Made by a program: the position numbers and the translations under genes. 64,000 bases of DNA, from the NCBI RefSeq assembly GCF_017916325.1, contig NC_090150.1, positions 2,501 through 66,500 on the forward strand, read 5' to 3'. Positions within the stretch are counted from its first letter, which is position 1; each line of letters begins with the position of its first letter. The notes beneath the pieces were generated by a model. The model saw nothing but the letters and a program-made list of their open reading frames with translations, searched no databases and was not told the origin of the DNA. Positions 10,564 through 21,469 of this stretch are shown in pieces. This DNA is from Leishmania martiniquensis (Eukaryota; Euglenozoa; Kinetoplastea; Trypanosomatida; Trypanosomatidae).

Positions 10564-11865
10564 GGAGTACGAATTAGTACAAGCACTACTACGTCGTTAG
10601 CGTGGGATGCTTTTGCGCGGAGGAGTCGTAGTGAGAAAAGATGAAGTGGGTTTCCGTCGAGAAAGGGGATGGGTGGCAGTGTGTCAATATGTGCCACGCC
10701 CGCTAGAAATCAAGAGAGCAACAGCTGCAATATGCTCGAAGCCCGACGTTGGTTGAAGCAAGGCGGCAGCGGGGATGAGTAAGGCGAATCAGAGCAATGT
10801 ATCCCGAAAGCGACACAAGAGCAGATGAGGAGGACAAATAAAAAGGTAAAGAGGGATGAGCAAAGCAGGAGAGGAGAGATGAAAGAAAGAAAAGAGGATG
10901 GAAGAGTCAGCGTCAGAAGACGGCGGAACGGGCAACAAAAAACTCCACTGTGATCCCAGAGAAGCCACTTTTTCCTCTGGAGGAGGAAAGGAGGGAGGGA
11001 GTGGATGTTCTCGGCGGGTGAGAAGAGCTGTTAGGAAATATGGCCGTGCATTTGCGATATTTGAGCATCAGCGAAAGCGCTTGTTCAAACTGCAAGGCCA
11101 CAGAGAAACCCCCGGAGAGAAGGAAAGGAAGTCTTCTATACGTCCGTGTGTGCCTAGGCGAATATACGGTATTCTTTCGCGCTGTATGAACGGGCGGGAC
11201 ATGTGCCAGCGGCGTGTAGGTGTCTTCAAACGGCGCCACCTCTCGTAAGGGAGGAAGTACATGAACAGTAGAAGCCCAACAAAAAAGAAGACATGTCCCT
11301 GTGGTGCGCTTCTCCAAGTATACAGAAGCGCGCCCCTCACCGATTTTTCCTGTGCATGCCGGCGTCTTTTTGAGCATGTTTGCCTGCTTCCATTCTCGGC
11401 GAATACCGTCCTTTGCAAAGAAGTAGAGCCATACATCAGAACGCCTGCGTAGTAGCTCCGTCGGTGCCCGCCGTGCCGTGCAAAGACACGCACAGAAGTT
11501 CAGCAATATAACTCAAAGAAGCGCTTTCAGGAAAACCCGCGGAAGACATGAGTGCTTCTTCTCCCTCACCGACCTCAAAATGTATTCTTTTTGATAAAAT
11601 GCAGATCATGCATCACGACAAAAAAATGGTGAAGGGAAAAGACATGGTCAAGCGCACATACATAAAAGAAAAAAGAGAGATCGAGATGGCCTACAGTGCG
11701 CAGGGAAAAACAAGGGTGAACAGTGAAGGGAGAGTAGACGCCAGCAGAAGAGCACCGAAGCGACGCGAGCACGCGCGAAGGAGTGAGAGATTTCCCCTTC
11801 TCGGCTTATTCATCCTCCGCTGTAACGCACTCGTGCAGCTCCACTCGGCCACAGCCGGCAGCACA

Positions 11866-12330
11866 GGCCCATCACCTCGTGCGACGCAGCCGGCTGGCAC
11901 CCGGTAGAGCAGGGCGCCGACCCAGCCATCAGAGCACGGCGACCACCACCGAGCACTGCCCACACAGCGCCGCCCAAGTTGCCGGACGGCCGCTCACACT
12001 CTGCCGGTGGCCGCCAGCTGCGTTCCCCTTTCAGCAGCGGCCCGGGCCCACCCCACCCCACCGCACACCAGGGGTCAGAGTGAGGGCCAGGAGAAGTACC
12101 CTCAAAGGACGCTGGCGCTCTCCCTAGCATAGGAATTGGTACAGACGTCTTCTCCTCTGCAGGCCTCTCGAACGCAGCATCATGCAGCGCCCTGCCGACA
12201 GTGCCAGTACTGGTGAATTGTTCTGGCATCCCGCTACGTTGTAGGCACGTGGCCCTGCCGCCACAAGAGGTACTTCCGCCTGCAGAAGAGTAGGAGGCCC
12301 TTTGGCGTCCTTCCAGACAGTGGGTCACTG
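11866..12330 (-). mobile_element. SIDER-like retroposon, copy B (truncated at both ends)
   Basis: These 465 bp are identical by eye to 8631-9095, in the same orientation, and to 20745-21209, inverted. Identity stops abruptly at both ends: B lacks the outer 46 bp and 59 bp that copies A and C share. It sits in the long spacer between EIF4G1 and the cytochrome b5 reductase. Confidence 0.72.
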
Positions 12331-15300
12331 GACTCCTCAAGCGCCACATGAGCTGAGGTGTTCGCCGCCCTCTCGGGAAGAAGAGTGAGCAAAAAGAAAC
12401 ACGGGAAAATGCAGAAAAGAAAGGAAACGTTGAGAATCAGAAGCCGTTTAACTACCAACACGAACCCGCAACAGCAGGAGGAAGAACACACACAGTTAAA
12501 GACGGGGGTTCGCCTTCCACTCATCAAGAGCATGAAGAGGCAATGACGACAAAGAGGGAGGAGAGGCGGGGGTACAGTCACAAAACGGCGGAAACAACAC
12601 CAAGAGGGCATCGATGTTGATGGCCGCTGCTTTCGCTAGAGGAAAAAGAAAAGGGAAGAGGTGTTTTGAAGAACCGAAAGACTCCGTGTCGAATAACAGC
12701 CATAATAAGAAAGACGCCATGGCCACTTCGCCCTTCTCGCTGTTCGTTTGTCCCTTCCAAGACTCCGGCTCTACTGTCGCTTTTTCGTGTGGGTTATGCG
12801 CAATGCGGTGATGGTAGTGACAGCAGTGGCGAGTGGGTTGGTCGTTATATTTTATCCTTTCACTTTTTACTGTTAAGGCCACGTCAAGTGCGGCGAAGTG
12901 GCAATGGCGTAGGAGTGCAGCAGCGAAAGAGAGAAGCCAGAAAAACAAAGACAAAGAAAGATACACAAGGGAACGTAGACAGAAATGGGAGTGCGCAGGG
13001 AAGGGGTGACACTTACAGACGAAGGGGGGGAAAGAAAGGAGAAAGAAGCAACGCAAAGGAAGTAAGGGCAAAGAGAACTGAGAAGAACAGAACGGTGAAA
13101 GACACACACACACACCATGGGTAAAGAGAACGTGCCATTGACCACAAAATGATCAACATAAAAAGGGGGTGAGAGAGCGAGCGGGCGTGTAGCGGTTTTA
13201 CTCGCTTGAGCGCGTGGTTCTCATGAGCCTTGTGTAAGACGTCGCCCATGTACTGCGCAAAGAAGGTAAGACAAAAATTCTTTCCGTGCTGTCAGCTCAC
13301 TCGCAGATCCACAAGGCAGTTGGCATCCGTGCTCCCGAGCTCACACAACTGCACAAGGGAGTGAGGGGAAGAAAGAGAGTAAGCGCAGGCAAAAGACGCA
13401 TGACCAAGCCATACGCTCGAGATGCGTGCGGAAAAGAAAAAGTAAACGAGTGCAAATTCGCTCCTTTTGCTCATGGGCATCCATAGACTGAGCGTCTCGC
13501 CCTTCCCTACTCCTATGCCCTCCTCCTCCATCCCACCGCTTGAAACTACGATGCGAGCGACGTTGTTTTCTCATCTGTCCGACAGTCAAGGCACTACGGC
13601 ACCCTGAAGTGCCGAGCACACCCACACAATTGACCAAATGGAACATCGATGGATACTTCTCATTGTGCCTGTGCGGCGCGCACTGCCTTGATGGTCGCTG
13701 TGCGTATGCACCGAGGGGGAAGGGGGCTGCGTGAATGTGCGCATGTGCGTGGAAGCATTCCTCGGCTCCTTATTTATTCGCTTTATCGTCACTCGCTGAC
13801 AAGATGAACAAGTGCATCCCCCTCCCGTCCGTACCACGGTGCCCGAGGCGCGTGCCACAAGCCCGGTGGCCGCTCACTCGCTCGCCGCCAACCAGTTTTT
13901 CCGTCTCTGGCCGTCCACGACAGCGTTTCCTTCATCGCTTGCATCTTCCCACCCCCATGCCGTACCCCAAGACTGACGAAGTCGCAAGAGCCTCGCGCGA
14001 GAACCCTGTCACAGGCACGCACGTGTTATGCCTCGTCAGAGATGTGCTGGGGGAGGTAAGAGAAGAGGAACGGCGAGGGGGGGAAGGGTGCGGACATGAT
14101 TCCTCGAACGCCGAGTCGATCTCAGGCCATAAAGCTCCTCACAGGGCCCGCACTTAGGAAGCTGAAAAAAAAAGAGGCCGCAATGGTAAAGCGCAAAAAA
14201 ACCTTCGGAGCCGACGGCCACTGCAGCGGAGAGAAATAAATAGTACCGAAGGAGGAAGGCAGAGAATATTAACGAGCTTATGTGAAGCAACTGCACGGGT
14301 GGCACCGATGAGGAAGAGAGGACAAGGCAAAAGAGATGCAGAGGGAGAAGTAGGGGGTGCATGGGAGATACAAATGAGCACAAGGGCGTAGATGGAAAAG
14401 AGAGAGCTAGAGGAGAAAACGAACGGCAATGCGAGGGCCATCGCCGTATTGTGCTCTTCCCAAGCACACGCACACAAAAAAGAGACAAAGAAAAGAGAGA
14501 GGAAACAAGGGAAGAGTGCCGTGTCGATTGGCCTGTGTGTGCTTTACTTTCGTTCGTTTTGTTTGGTTCGCGGCACGTCACAACAGCCGACAGGGTGAAA
14601 CGAGAAAGACGGATGACAAAGGGAGGAGGATGGAGACGGCGCGCACAGGAACTCCGTAACTCAGTCAAAAAGGCGAGAAAGAGAGAAAACAAAAAACATT
14701 AAAAGGAGCGGAATGACGAAGACAACAGCAAAATAAAGAAAAGAGGCGGCAACGTCAGTGATTCAGCCAGTCTATGTGTGCGGAGGTGAGGAAGCGAAGG
14801 GAAAGAAAACGGAGTCGCGCAAGCCAAAGAGAAAGGGCGCCATGGCAGCATCGAAGGGATCTGATATGCGCACAGTAGAGGAGAGCATGAGCTCCTTTTT
14901 TTTTTCATCAATTTTTCTTTGCCCTTGCTTCGATTTCCCTTTGCTTCGGCCCGTATCGTTGCTGTACTGAGCTGAGAGAAAAAGAGAAGGTGCACACGAG
15001 AGAAGCGGGAACTGGGGAGCATACGAGGCGGGAAGCGTGCGTACGAACCGTGGAGAGACAAGGGCACATGCCACTTAGCTCAGCCTTCTTGTCCCCACCT
15101 TCTGGCATTCCTCTTCTTTTTGGGGGGAGGGGGGAAGTTCGACGTCCGGCGGTGTGGGGCGGGGGGTTTCCCAGTTGTGGTGTGAGAAATAAAGGGAAGG
15201 CAGCGGTCAGAAAAGCCGCGCTGAAGCGAGCGGAGTGCAGCAGCACACCAAACCGAAATAGTTAGCGGAGAGAAAAGGGTACGGGCAGGTTGTATTTCCA

Positions 15301-17003
15301 CCATCACGTAGACCGTCACTGAAATTGCACGCCGACTCCTCTTTTTTACGGAGCCCCAAACATTCCCTACTTAGCCTTCTCCACCTCTCCTTTCGAACTC
15401 AGGTGTGGTTGCCCTTCTCTACCGCGAAAAGACCGCAGCAGCCACATGAAGACAGACAGTCACACAGAAATATGCGCCATGTGCCTAAACCGATAAAAAG
15501 AGGAAGGGAGAGTGTAGGGAGAGGAAGCTTAACGGGAGAGCATCGGCAGCAAGGACGACACAAGCGCAAACAGAAGACGAAAAAAGTAGCCGAGGAGAGC
15601 AGGCAAAGGGAGACGGAAGCTCAATTGAAAGGGAGAAGTGTCGGTGGTGGTGAAACAGGGGAAAAGGTTGAACGAAGGGAGGCGGAGTCGGTGTACATGT
15701 GAGAGGCAGCAGAGCGCCGAGCACAGGCTCTGTTGCGCCCTGCACAGCGCCGCAGAAGTCCGCATCGGGAAAGAAGTGAGGGGCTCACGCCCGCCTAAGG
15801 AGAAGAAAATAAAAAGCATCACCATTTTTTTGTTTGTGTCCAAAAGGGGAAAAAGGGGGAAGGAGGCGAAGCACAAAAACGCATTGGCGTAAAGCCAAAA
15901 GACGAACGCAAGCGCAGACGCTGAACGGCCACACGCAGGCAGGCGCGCACAGAGAAAAGGGAAAGGAGGGTGAAAAGGTAACCCGAGATTATAAATAGTT
16001 GTACCTCGCACACGACAGCACAAGACCTTCATGCACAGTTATCGGCATGCGTCACATGGAGTCAGAGAGAACAGGGGCGGAAATGATTGGAGAGGTGGAA
16101 AGAGAGGCACCGAGCAGAGCATAGGAACAGTCACATCAGCCCACTCGTCGTTCAAATCGTTCCACTGGCCCTCTCTCCTCCCCCTGTCAGACCCTCTTCA
16201 CTGTACCTTCCCCTCAAAAGCCTTCTTGGTGAGCGAGGTCGCGCATTCGCTTGAACACACACATGTGAAAGCGCTTGCACTGGTGCTGGGCGCTTTGAAA
16301 TTTCATAAGGAAAGCGAGAGAGACGATCGGCTGCTGCCTTCCTTCTCGCCCTCCCGCCCTCCCTCTTCACCTGCACTATCCGTCCTCAGTGCTACAAACC
16401 TCGCACGCTTTGTCCGCTCATTCCATGCTGCCTCTGGCACGTCATACATTTAGCTGCACTGCTTCCCTCCTGCCGTGTGGCGGCATCGAGCCTGCCAACC
16501 CTCGCCGCCTCTTCGCTCATCCCTCCTCCTCCATCGCCGCCCCATCACGGGGCGGCAGAAGCGCGGCGAAGAAAGCGAGAGGGTTATGCATTGGCTCGAG
16601 TGAGTGCAGCGCTTAGATGGTACTTTCCTTATCTGTCAAAAGGGCATACGAGAGACACGGAGCGGGAATAAAAAAAGAGACACACCTGCAGAGTGCTGGA
16701 TTCTTTTCGATTTTTAACGATCGACAGCGCTCCTGCTTCTGCTGCCACACCGTCAGCCCCCTCCCCTTTCGCTTGGGCGCCGAGACTGTCATGGCAGAGA
16801 GAAATAAGAGGCAGGGCGAGTGAGGCAGAGAGTGTCACATCAAATAAGCGAGCACATGAAAGGCTTAGCTGTGCATGGGATAGAGGGACAAGAGATGCAC
16901 GCACGTGACAAAAAGGGAAAAGGATAGCACTGCGCAATACTGCCGTGATGAATCATTCGGCGCCTTCTTGTTCTGATTGCAAAGGCAGTTGGTGCTCATT
17001 ATA

Positions 17004-17044
17004 CATGCATGCATGCATGCATGCATGTGTGTGCGTGTGTGTAT
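17004..17044. repeat. (CATG)6 microsatellite followed by TG-rich repeat
   Basis: Six perfect CATG units cover 17004-17027, followed by a TGTG-rich stretch. The tract lies about 0.2 kb downstream of the EIF4G1 stop codon, inside the presumed 3' UTR. Confidence 0.95.
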
Positions 17045-17224
17045 GCGTCAGTGTTACTCTCAGGCAGGCATAGTTTCGCTCACCTTGTCCCTCCTCCTAC
17101 CCTCCACAGGCTCACCTTCACCCGACCGCCACCACCCCTTGGTTGTAGATCCGTGTGCTCCATGCATTTATCCGTGTGCGTATGAGATTACGTACTGCGG
17201 CACCTTTGCTTTTTGTTTCTCCTT

Positions 17225-20200
17225 TTAGGATAAGTATGTGAGGACGGTGGCCCAAGGCAGCTCTGCATCGACCAGGGCGTTATGGTATACGGCGTAGACG
17301 TTAGCGCCGTTCTCCGCTGCGTGCAGGCTGTGCAGCAGGTTCATCACCGTCGTCGTGTCAAGGATGTTAAGCGTGCACCAGCGGGCGTACATCAGCCGCA
17401 GCTGCCGAACGCGTATACTCTTCCGTGGATTCGAGCCGGAGACGGAGAGTGTATGGTGCATAATGACCTCCATAGCCGCTATGGCCTGAAACAGCGCTCC
17501 AGAGCGGCGCTTGAGGATCTCACCAACCAGCTCGTCCACCTCCGCGGCCGACAGCAGGTTGGTGCCGTTCACCGTGATGGCAGAGCATGCCAAGAGAGCA
17601 CCAATCACCTTTGCCATCTGTACCAGCTGCGAGACAGTGGAGCCATTGCCGGTCTCGGCGAGAGCGAGGCACACCAAAGCCTCCTTCCACGCCGCCGTGC
17701 GCTCGCTGGCATCGGTGCGGGCGCGGCGCAGCACCACGAACTCTGCATCGTCGGTCACCTTCTGAAACAGCATGCACTGGGACAGCGGATCATAGTGGCC
17801 AACGCTGCTGACGGACTCCGTTTGGGGACCATTGCGCATATTGGGTGTCGTAGGCGTACGGCATTGGGGTGAGGCGCAGGGGATGCCGTTCTCGGATACG
17901 TTGCTGACACTAAAGAAGTACGGTAGTAGCCGGAAGCGGCACTGCAGCGCAACGCGCAGAGTCGCTGCCTCGCTTTGCCGGTCGCAGATCGTGTTCAGGA
18001 GCGACACACCGATCGAAAAGGCGCTCTTGACAAGAGTGACCATCTGGTCGGTACCGTTCGAAGTGGTCAGGTCGTGCAGCATGACATTGAAAAGGCCCAA
18101 GTGCAGCAGGTTCTGCACCTCACCAATGTTCGGCAGCGTAGACACATCCGCAGCGTAGCAGCGCTGGATCATGTGGCCCACATTTTCAAACATGCGGGGG
18201 CACTGGTGGTATTCAGCCTTCTCAATATCGAAGCGAATCCACTCGATGATGGCGGAGATCAAGTCGCCGGGATGGAAGGAGGGGCAGAATGTGAGCAGTG
18301 AGGACAGCAACTCAGTGATGCGCTGCCGCTCTTCAAAGCGAGAGGTATCGGTGGTCACCTGCCGCAGCCACCACGTCAGACACAGCACCTTGTTCTTGAG
18401 ACTCATCTCCTCAATGCCGTGCAGCACGGTCGTCTCCTCCCTGGGGTCGTTGAAGTTCTGCATGAGCTGCTGCGTGACCTCCTGGATGTTCACCACCTCC
18501 GTCGCACCCACCGTCGAGGTGCGGCTGCGCAGCAGCGAGGAGTGCAGTGAGGTGTCGCCGACGGTGCGAGGGGCGGACAGGTCGTTCGACGGACGACCAT
18601 AGGCGGAGGTCGTGGACCGGCGCTCCGGTATGGGGCTCCGCACTGACACACTGAAGGAGGGGCGCAAATGCGGAGGGGTCAGCACTGCCGACTTCGGAGG
18701 AACGTAGGCGCGCGAAAAGGTGGGGCTGTTGCTGGGAGTAGAGGGGGAGGCAACGATGCTGGTGCCAAAACCGGCGTTTTCGCGGAACGCAACGGAGGCG
18801 GGGCGAGGCAGCGCAAAGTCGGAGTTCTGCGCCGGGATGTCGTCACTCGGGCTCATGATGGAGGACTGCAGAAAAGAGGCGCTGGTCATGCTGTCGACAT
18901 GCTTCATGGACGACGAGCGCGGCAGGTCGTCGCACGAGTCCGCCTCACGCATCACCCGCTCGTTGGAGACCCACCCCTGCTTCTTGTTCAGGTCGCTCAG
19001 GTCCATCATGAGAAAGCGAATGCGGGGGCGCGGGTGCGAATTTTCCACCGCCTTGGCCACGCCGAGGTAGCGCGCCAGCAGAAGTGGACGGCGCTCCTTC
19101 AAAATTGGGCCGACTGTGCGGATGAGCGTCGAGAAGACCTCAAAGATGTAGTCCTCACGCTCGACAGGGTTGCTCGGGTCAAAGTCACCGACGAGCAGCT
19201 TGAACATATTCTCCACGACGCGCTCTGTCACGAGGTTGATCTTGAAAAGCTCACCCAGAAACTTGATGTTGCCAACAAGGCGGTTCTTTAGGCGGGTGCG
19301 CTTCATGCCCACCTCCTCCTCGCTGTACGGCTTGCCAGTAGTGCGGTCGACCTTCTCGTCAGCCGTGAGTTCTATGGGACGGCGGAACTCCTCGTCGCAG
19401 GTGTGAAGGAGCTCGCGGTTGATGCGGCTGCAGAAGAGGCGGTCGCGCAGCTCCGCCTCCAACTCGCGCTCGCTCTCCTTCATTTCGCACAGCTCACTGA
19501 AAAGGCGCGCATACAGCTCGCTGTACTCCGGCTCCTGCACTGCTTTGTCAAAGAACACCTTGACCACCTCGTGCAGCTCCGATTCATCCGCTTGGCGCAG
19601 CGGCAGCTGCAGCAGCTCCTGCAGTAGCTCCGTGAACTTCTGCGGGGTGACGCGGCTGAGCACTGACATCACCTTGTGGTGAACCTGCCGCACCGGCTTC
19701 GCGCGTGTTCGGCCCTTGAGCCCGGAGCCTAGCGCTCCGCGGCTGATGCCGTCCTCCGAGTTCAGCACCTCGCTCATCGACAGCTGCAGGTGCGTAGGCA
19801 CCTTGAGCGTGGGCACCTCCAGGTACTGTTGCACGCACCAACGAAGAACGCCGTGAGGCGTGTGCGAGGCATCCTTGCGCACCGACATGAACATCCCGAC
19901 CGGATACACGCGCGCTGCCGTGGCTACGTCCGTTATGGTGTGGAAGAAGGTGTGCACAGGCGTGCTGAGCGGGGAAAAGGGGGTGCTTTGCGTGCTGTCC
20001 ATCGACAAGTCCGCCAGCGGTGTCAGCACAGGTGCACTTTTTGGCTTGACGTCGGGCGACTGTCCTAGCGCAGTCGGCGGTGCCAAAATAAAGCGGGGAG
20101 GAGTCAGCGGCTTCTTCTCCACGTCGGCACTTGTCGGGTACCACGGGCGAGCTGTAGCCGTCAGTGTCTTCTTGTGTGGTGGCACGCACTTGATGAACTT

Positions 20201-20275
20201 AGGCGGGCGGAAGACAGACTCGGTGCGGCGCTCCCTCTCGATGAGGGAGCGGCACCTCTGAGCCTCCATCAACAT
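17225..20275 (-). CDS. EIF4G1: MIF4G-domain translation initiation scaffold (EIF4G1-like)
   Basis: A 1016-aa protein read from the ATG at 20275 (next Met at 20269). The open frame extends upstream only through low-complexity sequence. The N-terminal 190 residues are proline/serine/threonine-rich and disordered. Residues about 200-435 form the helical MIF4G domain, starting [16 protein letters not shown] and ending near [15 protein letters not shown] second, helical region fills the C-terminal 400 residues after a serine-rich linker. MIF4G binds eIF4A and organises the cap-binding complex. From memory, trypanosomatids have five EIF4G homologues, and EIF4G1, which pairs with EIF4E5, is near the start of Leishmania chromosome 15. 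The paralogue number rests on that synteny recollection; I could not confidently place an eIF4E-binding YxxxxL motif. Confidence 0.9.
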   Translation of the reverse strand: MLMEAQRCRSLIERERRTESVFRPPKFIKCVPPHKKTLTATARPWYPTSADVEKKPLTPPRFILAPPTALGQSPDVKPKSAPVLTPLADLSMDSTQSTPFSPLSTPVHTFFHTITDVATAARVYPVGMFMSVRKDASHTPHGVLRWCVQQYLEVPTLKVPTHLQLSMSEVLNSEDGISRGALGSGLKGRTRAKPVRQVHHKVMSVLSRVTPQKFTELLQELLQLPLRQADESELHEVVKVFFDKAVQEPEYSELYARLFSELCEMKESERELEAELRDRLFCSRINRELLHTCDEEFRRPIELTADEKVDRTTGKPYSEEEVGMKRTRLKNRLVGNIKFLGELFKINLVTERVVENMFKLLVGDFDPSNPVEREDYIFEVFSTLIRTVGPILKERRPLLLARYLGVAKAVENSHPRPRIRFLMMDLSDLNKKQGWVSNERVMREADSCDDLPRSSSMKHVDSMTSASFLQSSIMSPSDDIPAQNSDFALPRPASVAFRENAGFGTSIVASPSTPSNSPTFSRAYVPPKSAVLTPPHLRPSFSVSVRSPIPERRSTTSAYGRPSNDLSAPRTVGDTSLHSSLLRSRTSTVGATEVVNIQEVTQQLMQNFNDPREETTVLHGIEEMSLKNKVLCLTWWLRQVTTDTSRFEERQRITELLSSLLTFCPSFHPGDLISAIIEWIRFDIEKAEYHQCPRMFENVGHMIQRCYAADVSTLPNIGEVQNLLHLGLFNVMLHDLTTSNGTDQMVTLVKSAFSIGVSLLNTICDRQSEAATLRVALQCRFRLLPYFFSVSNVSENGIPCASPQCRTPTTPNMRNGPQTESVSSVGHYDPLSQCMLFQKVTDDAEFVVLRRARTDASERTAAWKEALVCLALAETGNGSTVSQLVQMAKVIGALLACSAITVNGTNLLSAAEVDELVGEILKRRSGALFQAIAAMEVIMHHTLSVSGSNPRKSIRVRQLRLMYARWCTLNILDTTTVMNLLHSLHAAENGANVYAVYHNALVDAELPWATVLTYLS

Positions 20276-20291
20276 CTTCTCGTGAGCTGAA

Positions 20292-20340
20292 CTGAGAGGC
20301 CGCAGCACAGGGAAGGGGGCGAGACAGAGAGACACACTCG
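20292..20340 (-). promoter_or_regulatory. Predicted trans-splice acceptor for EIF4G1
   Basis: On the minus strand a pyrimidine-rich tract (about 20300-20335) is followed by an AG at 20293-20292, about 17 nt before the proposed ATG. This fits spliced-leader addition and supports the start at 20275 rather than the upstream open frame. It is a prediction from sequence pattern only. Confidence 0.4.
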
Positions 20341-20698
20341 CACGGGTGGCAAACGAAAGGAAGAAGAGCTGAGCAGCTGAGCAGGTGGAGCAAAGGCGCA
20401 CGCGTATGTGCAGCGCACCAGTAAAGAGAGTGCGAGTGAAATAGTGAGGTGCGGCAAAGGAGACGGTGAGGAGAGAACAAAGGAGAGAAGATGCGGTGGG
20501 GTCAGAAAAACACGCGGCAAGCGTAGTTGGAGGAGGCCCCATGCACAAAATCAAGCGGTGAAGAGGCTACAGTCGCCATCTGCCAAAGAACATGGCACGA
20601 ACCACGGTGCGAAAGACTGAACTCAGCAGAGAAGTATTACTAAGTCGTGCTGCATGCTTTGATGATCTGCTTCTTTTCCACAGCGAAAGACTTTCAGA

Positions 20699-21268
20699 AA
20701 GACGGGGCCGCGCACTGAGAGGTGCGCGCGATATCGCTGCAGCTCAGTGACCCACTGTCTGGAAGGACGCCAAAGGGCCTCCTACTCTTCTGCAGGCGGA
20801 AGTACCTCTTGTGGCGGCAGGGCCACGTGCCTACAACGTAGCGGGATGCCAGAACAATTCACCAGTACTGGCACTGTCGGCAGGGCGCTGCATGATGCTG
20901 CGTTCGAGAGGCCTGCAGAGGAGAAGACGTCTGTACCAATTCCTATGCTAGGGAGAGCGCCAGCGTCCTTTGAGGGTACTTCTCCTGGCCCTCACTCTGA
21001 CCCCTGGTGTGCGGTGGGGTGGGGTGGGCCCGGGCCGCTGCTGAAAGGGGAACGCAGCTGGCGGCCACCGGCAGAGTGTGAGCGGCCGTCCGGCAACTTG
21101 GGCGGCGCTGTGTGGGCAGTGCTCGGTGGTGGTCGCCGTGCTCTGATGGCTGGGTCGGCGCCCTGCTCTACCGGGTGCCAGCCGGCTGCGTCGCACGAGG
21201 TGATGGGCCCGCGTGGCCGGCCTGGGGGAGGGAGCGGAGGGGAAAACGTGGAATTCCACCGACGTTGT
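20699..21268 (+). mobile_element. SIDER-like retroposon, copy C (full length, inverted)
   Basis: A 570-bp perfect inverted repeat of 8572-9141. It fills most of the spacer between the 562-aa gene (stop at 21470) and EIF4G1 (start at 20275). An A8 run follows on the + strand at about 21294, as expected for a retroposon tail if the element reads left to right. It would then be antisense to the genes. A 180-codon open frame inside it is shared with copies A and B simply because the DNA is identical. Confidence 0.72.
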
Positions 21269-21469
21269 GTGGCAGAATTGAGATGAAGAACGAAAAAAAA
21301 TGTCCCTCAGATGGCAAGGGGGACTACTCTCTGTTGCTCGTGTGTGGCCGAGCGCAGCTTCGGCGCCGGTGCCGAAGAGTAAAGTCGAAGCGGATTCCTC
21401 CCTGGAGGGCACGACTGGTGTACGCGTGCGAAAAAGGAAGGCGCTACGGCGGCACTCACATTCGCCGCG

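Larger units (their letters stand above)
10564..17224. other. Long gene-free spacer (6.6 kb) downstream of EIF4G1
   Basis: No ORF in this stretch has a recognisable domain; the longest frames are low-complexity, serine/leucine/phenylalanine-rich readings of pyrimidine tracts. It contains repeat copy B (11866-12330) and a (CATG)6 microsatellite near 17004. Long polypurine runs on the + strand occur around 10780-10910, 12880-13110 and 14300-14700. Most of it is probably an unusually long EIF4G1 3' UTR plus the reductase 5' region; a non-coding RNA cannot be excluded. Confidence 0.6.

Noticed and set aside
13789..14022. 77-codon minus ORF below a pyrimidine tract
   Set aside because: It begins with GTG rather than ATG, and no in-frame ATG gives a convincing protein.
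20747..21286. 180-codon ORF repeated in the three retroposon copies
   Set aside because: Its conservation is explained by the copies being identical DNA; no domain or start context, so not counted as a gene.
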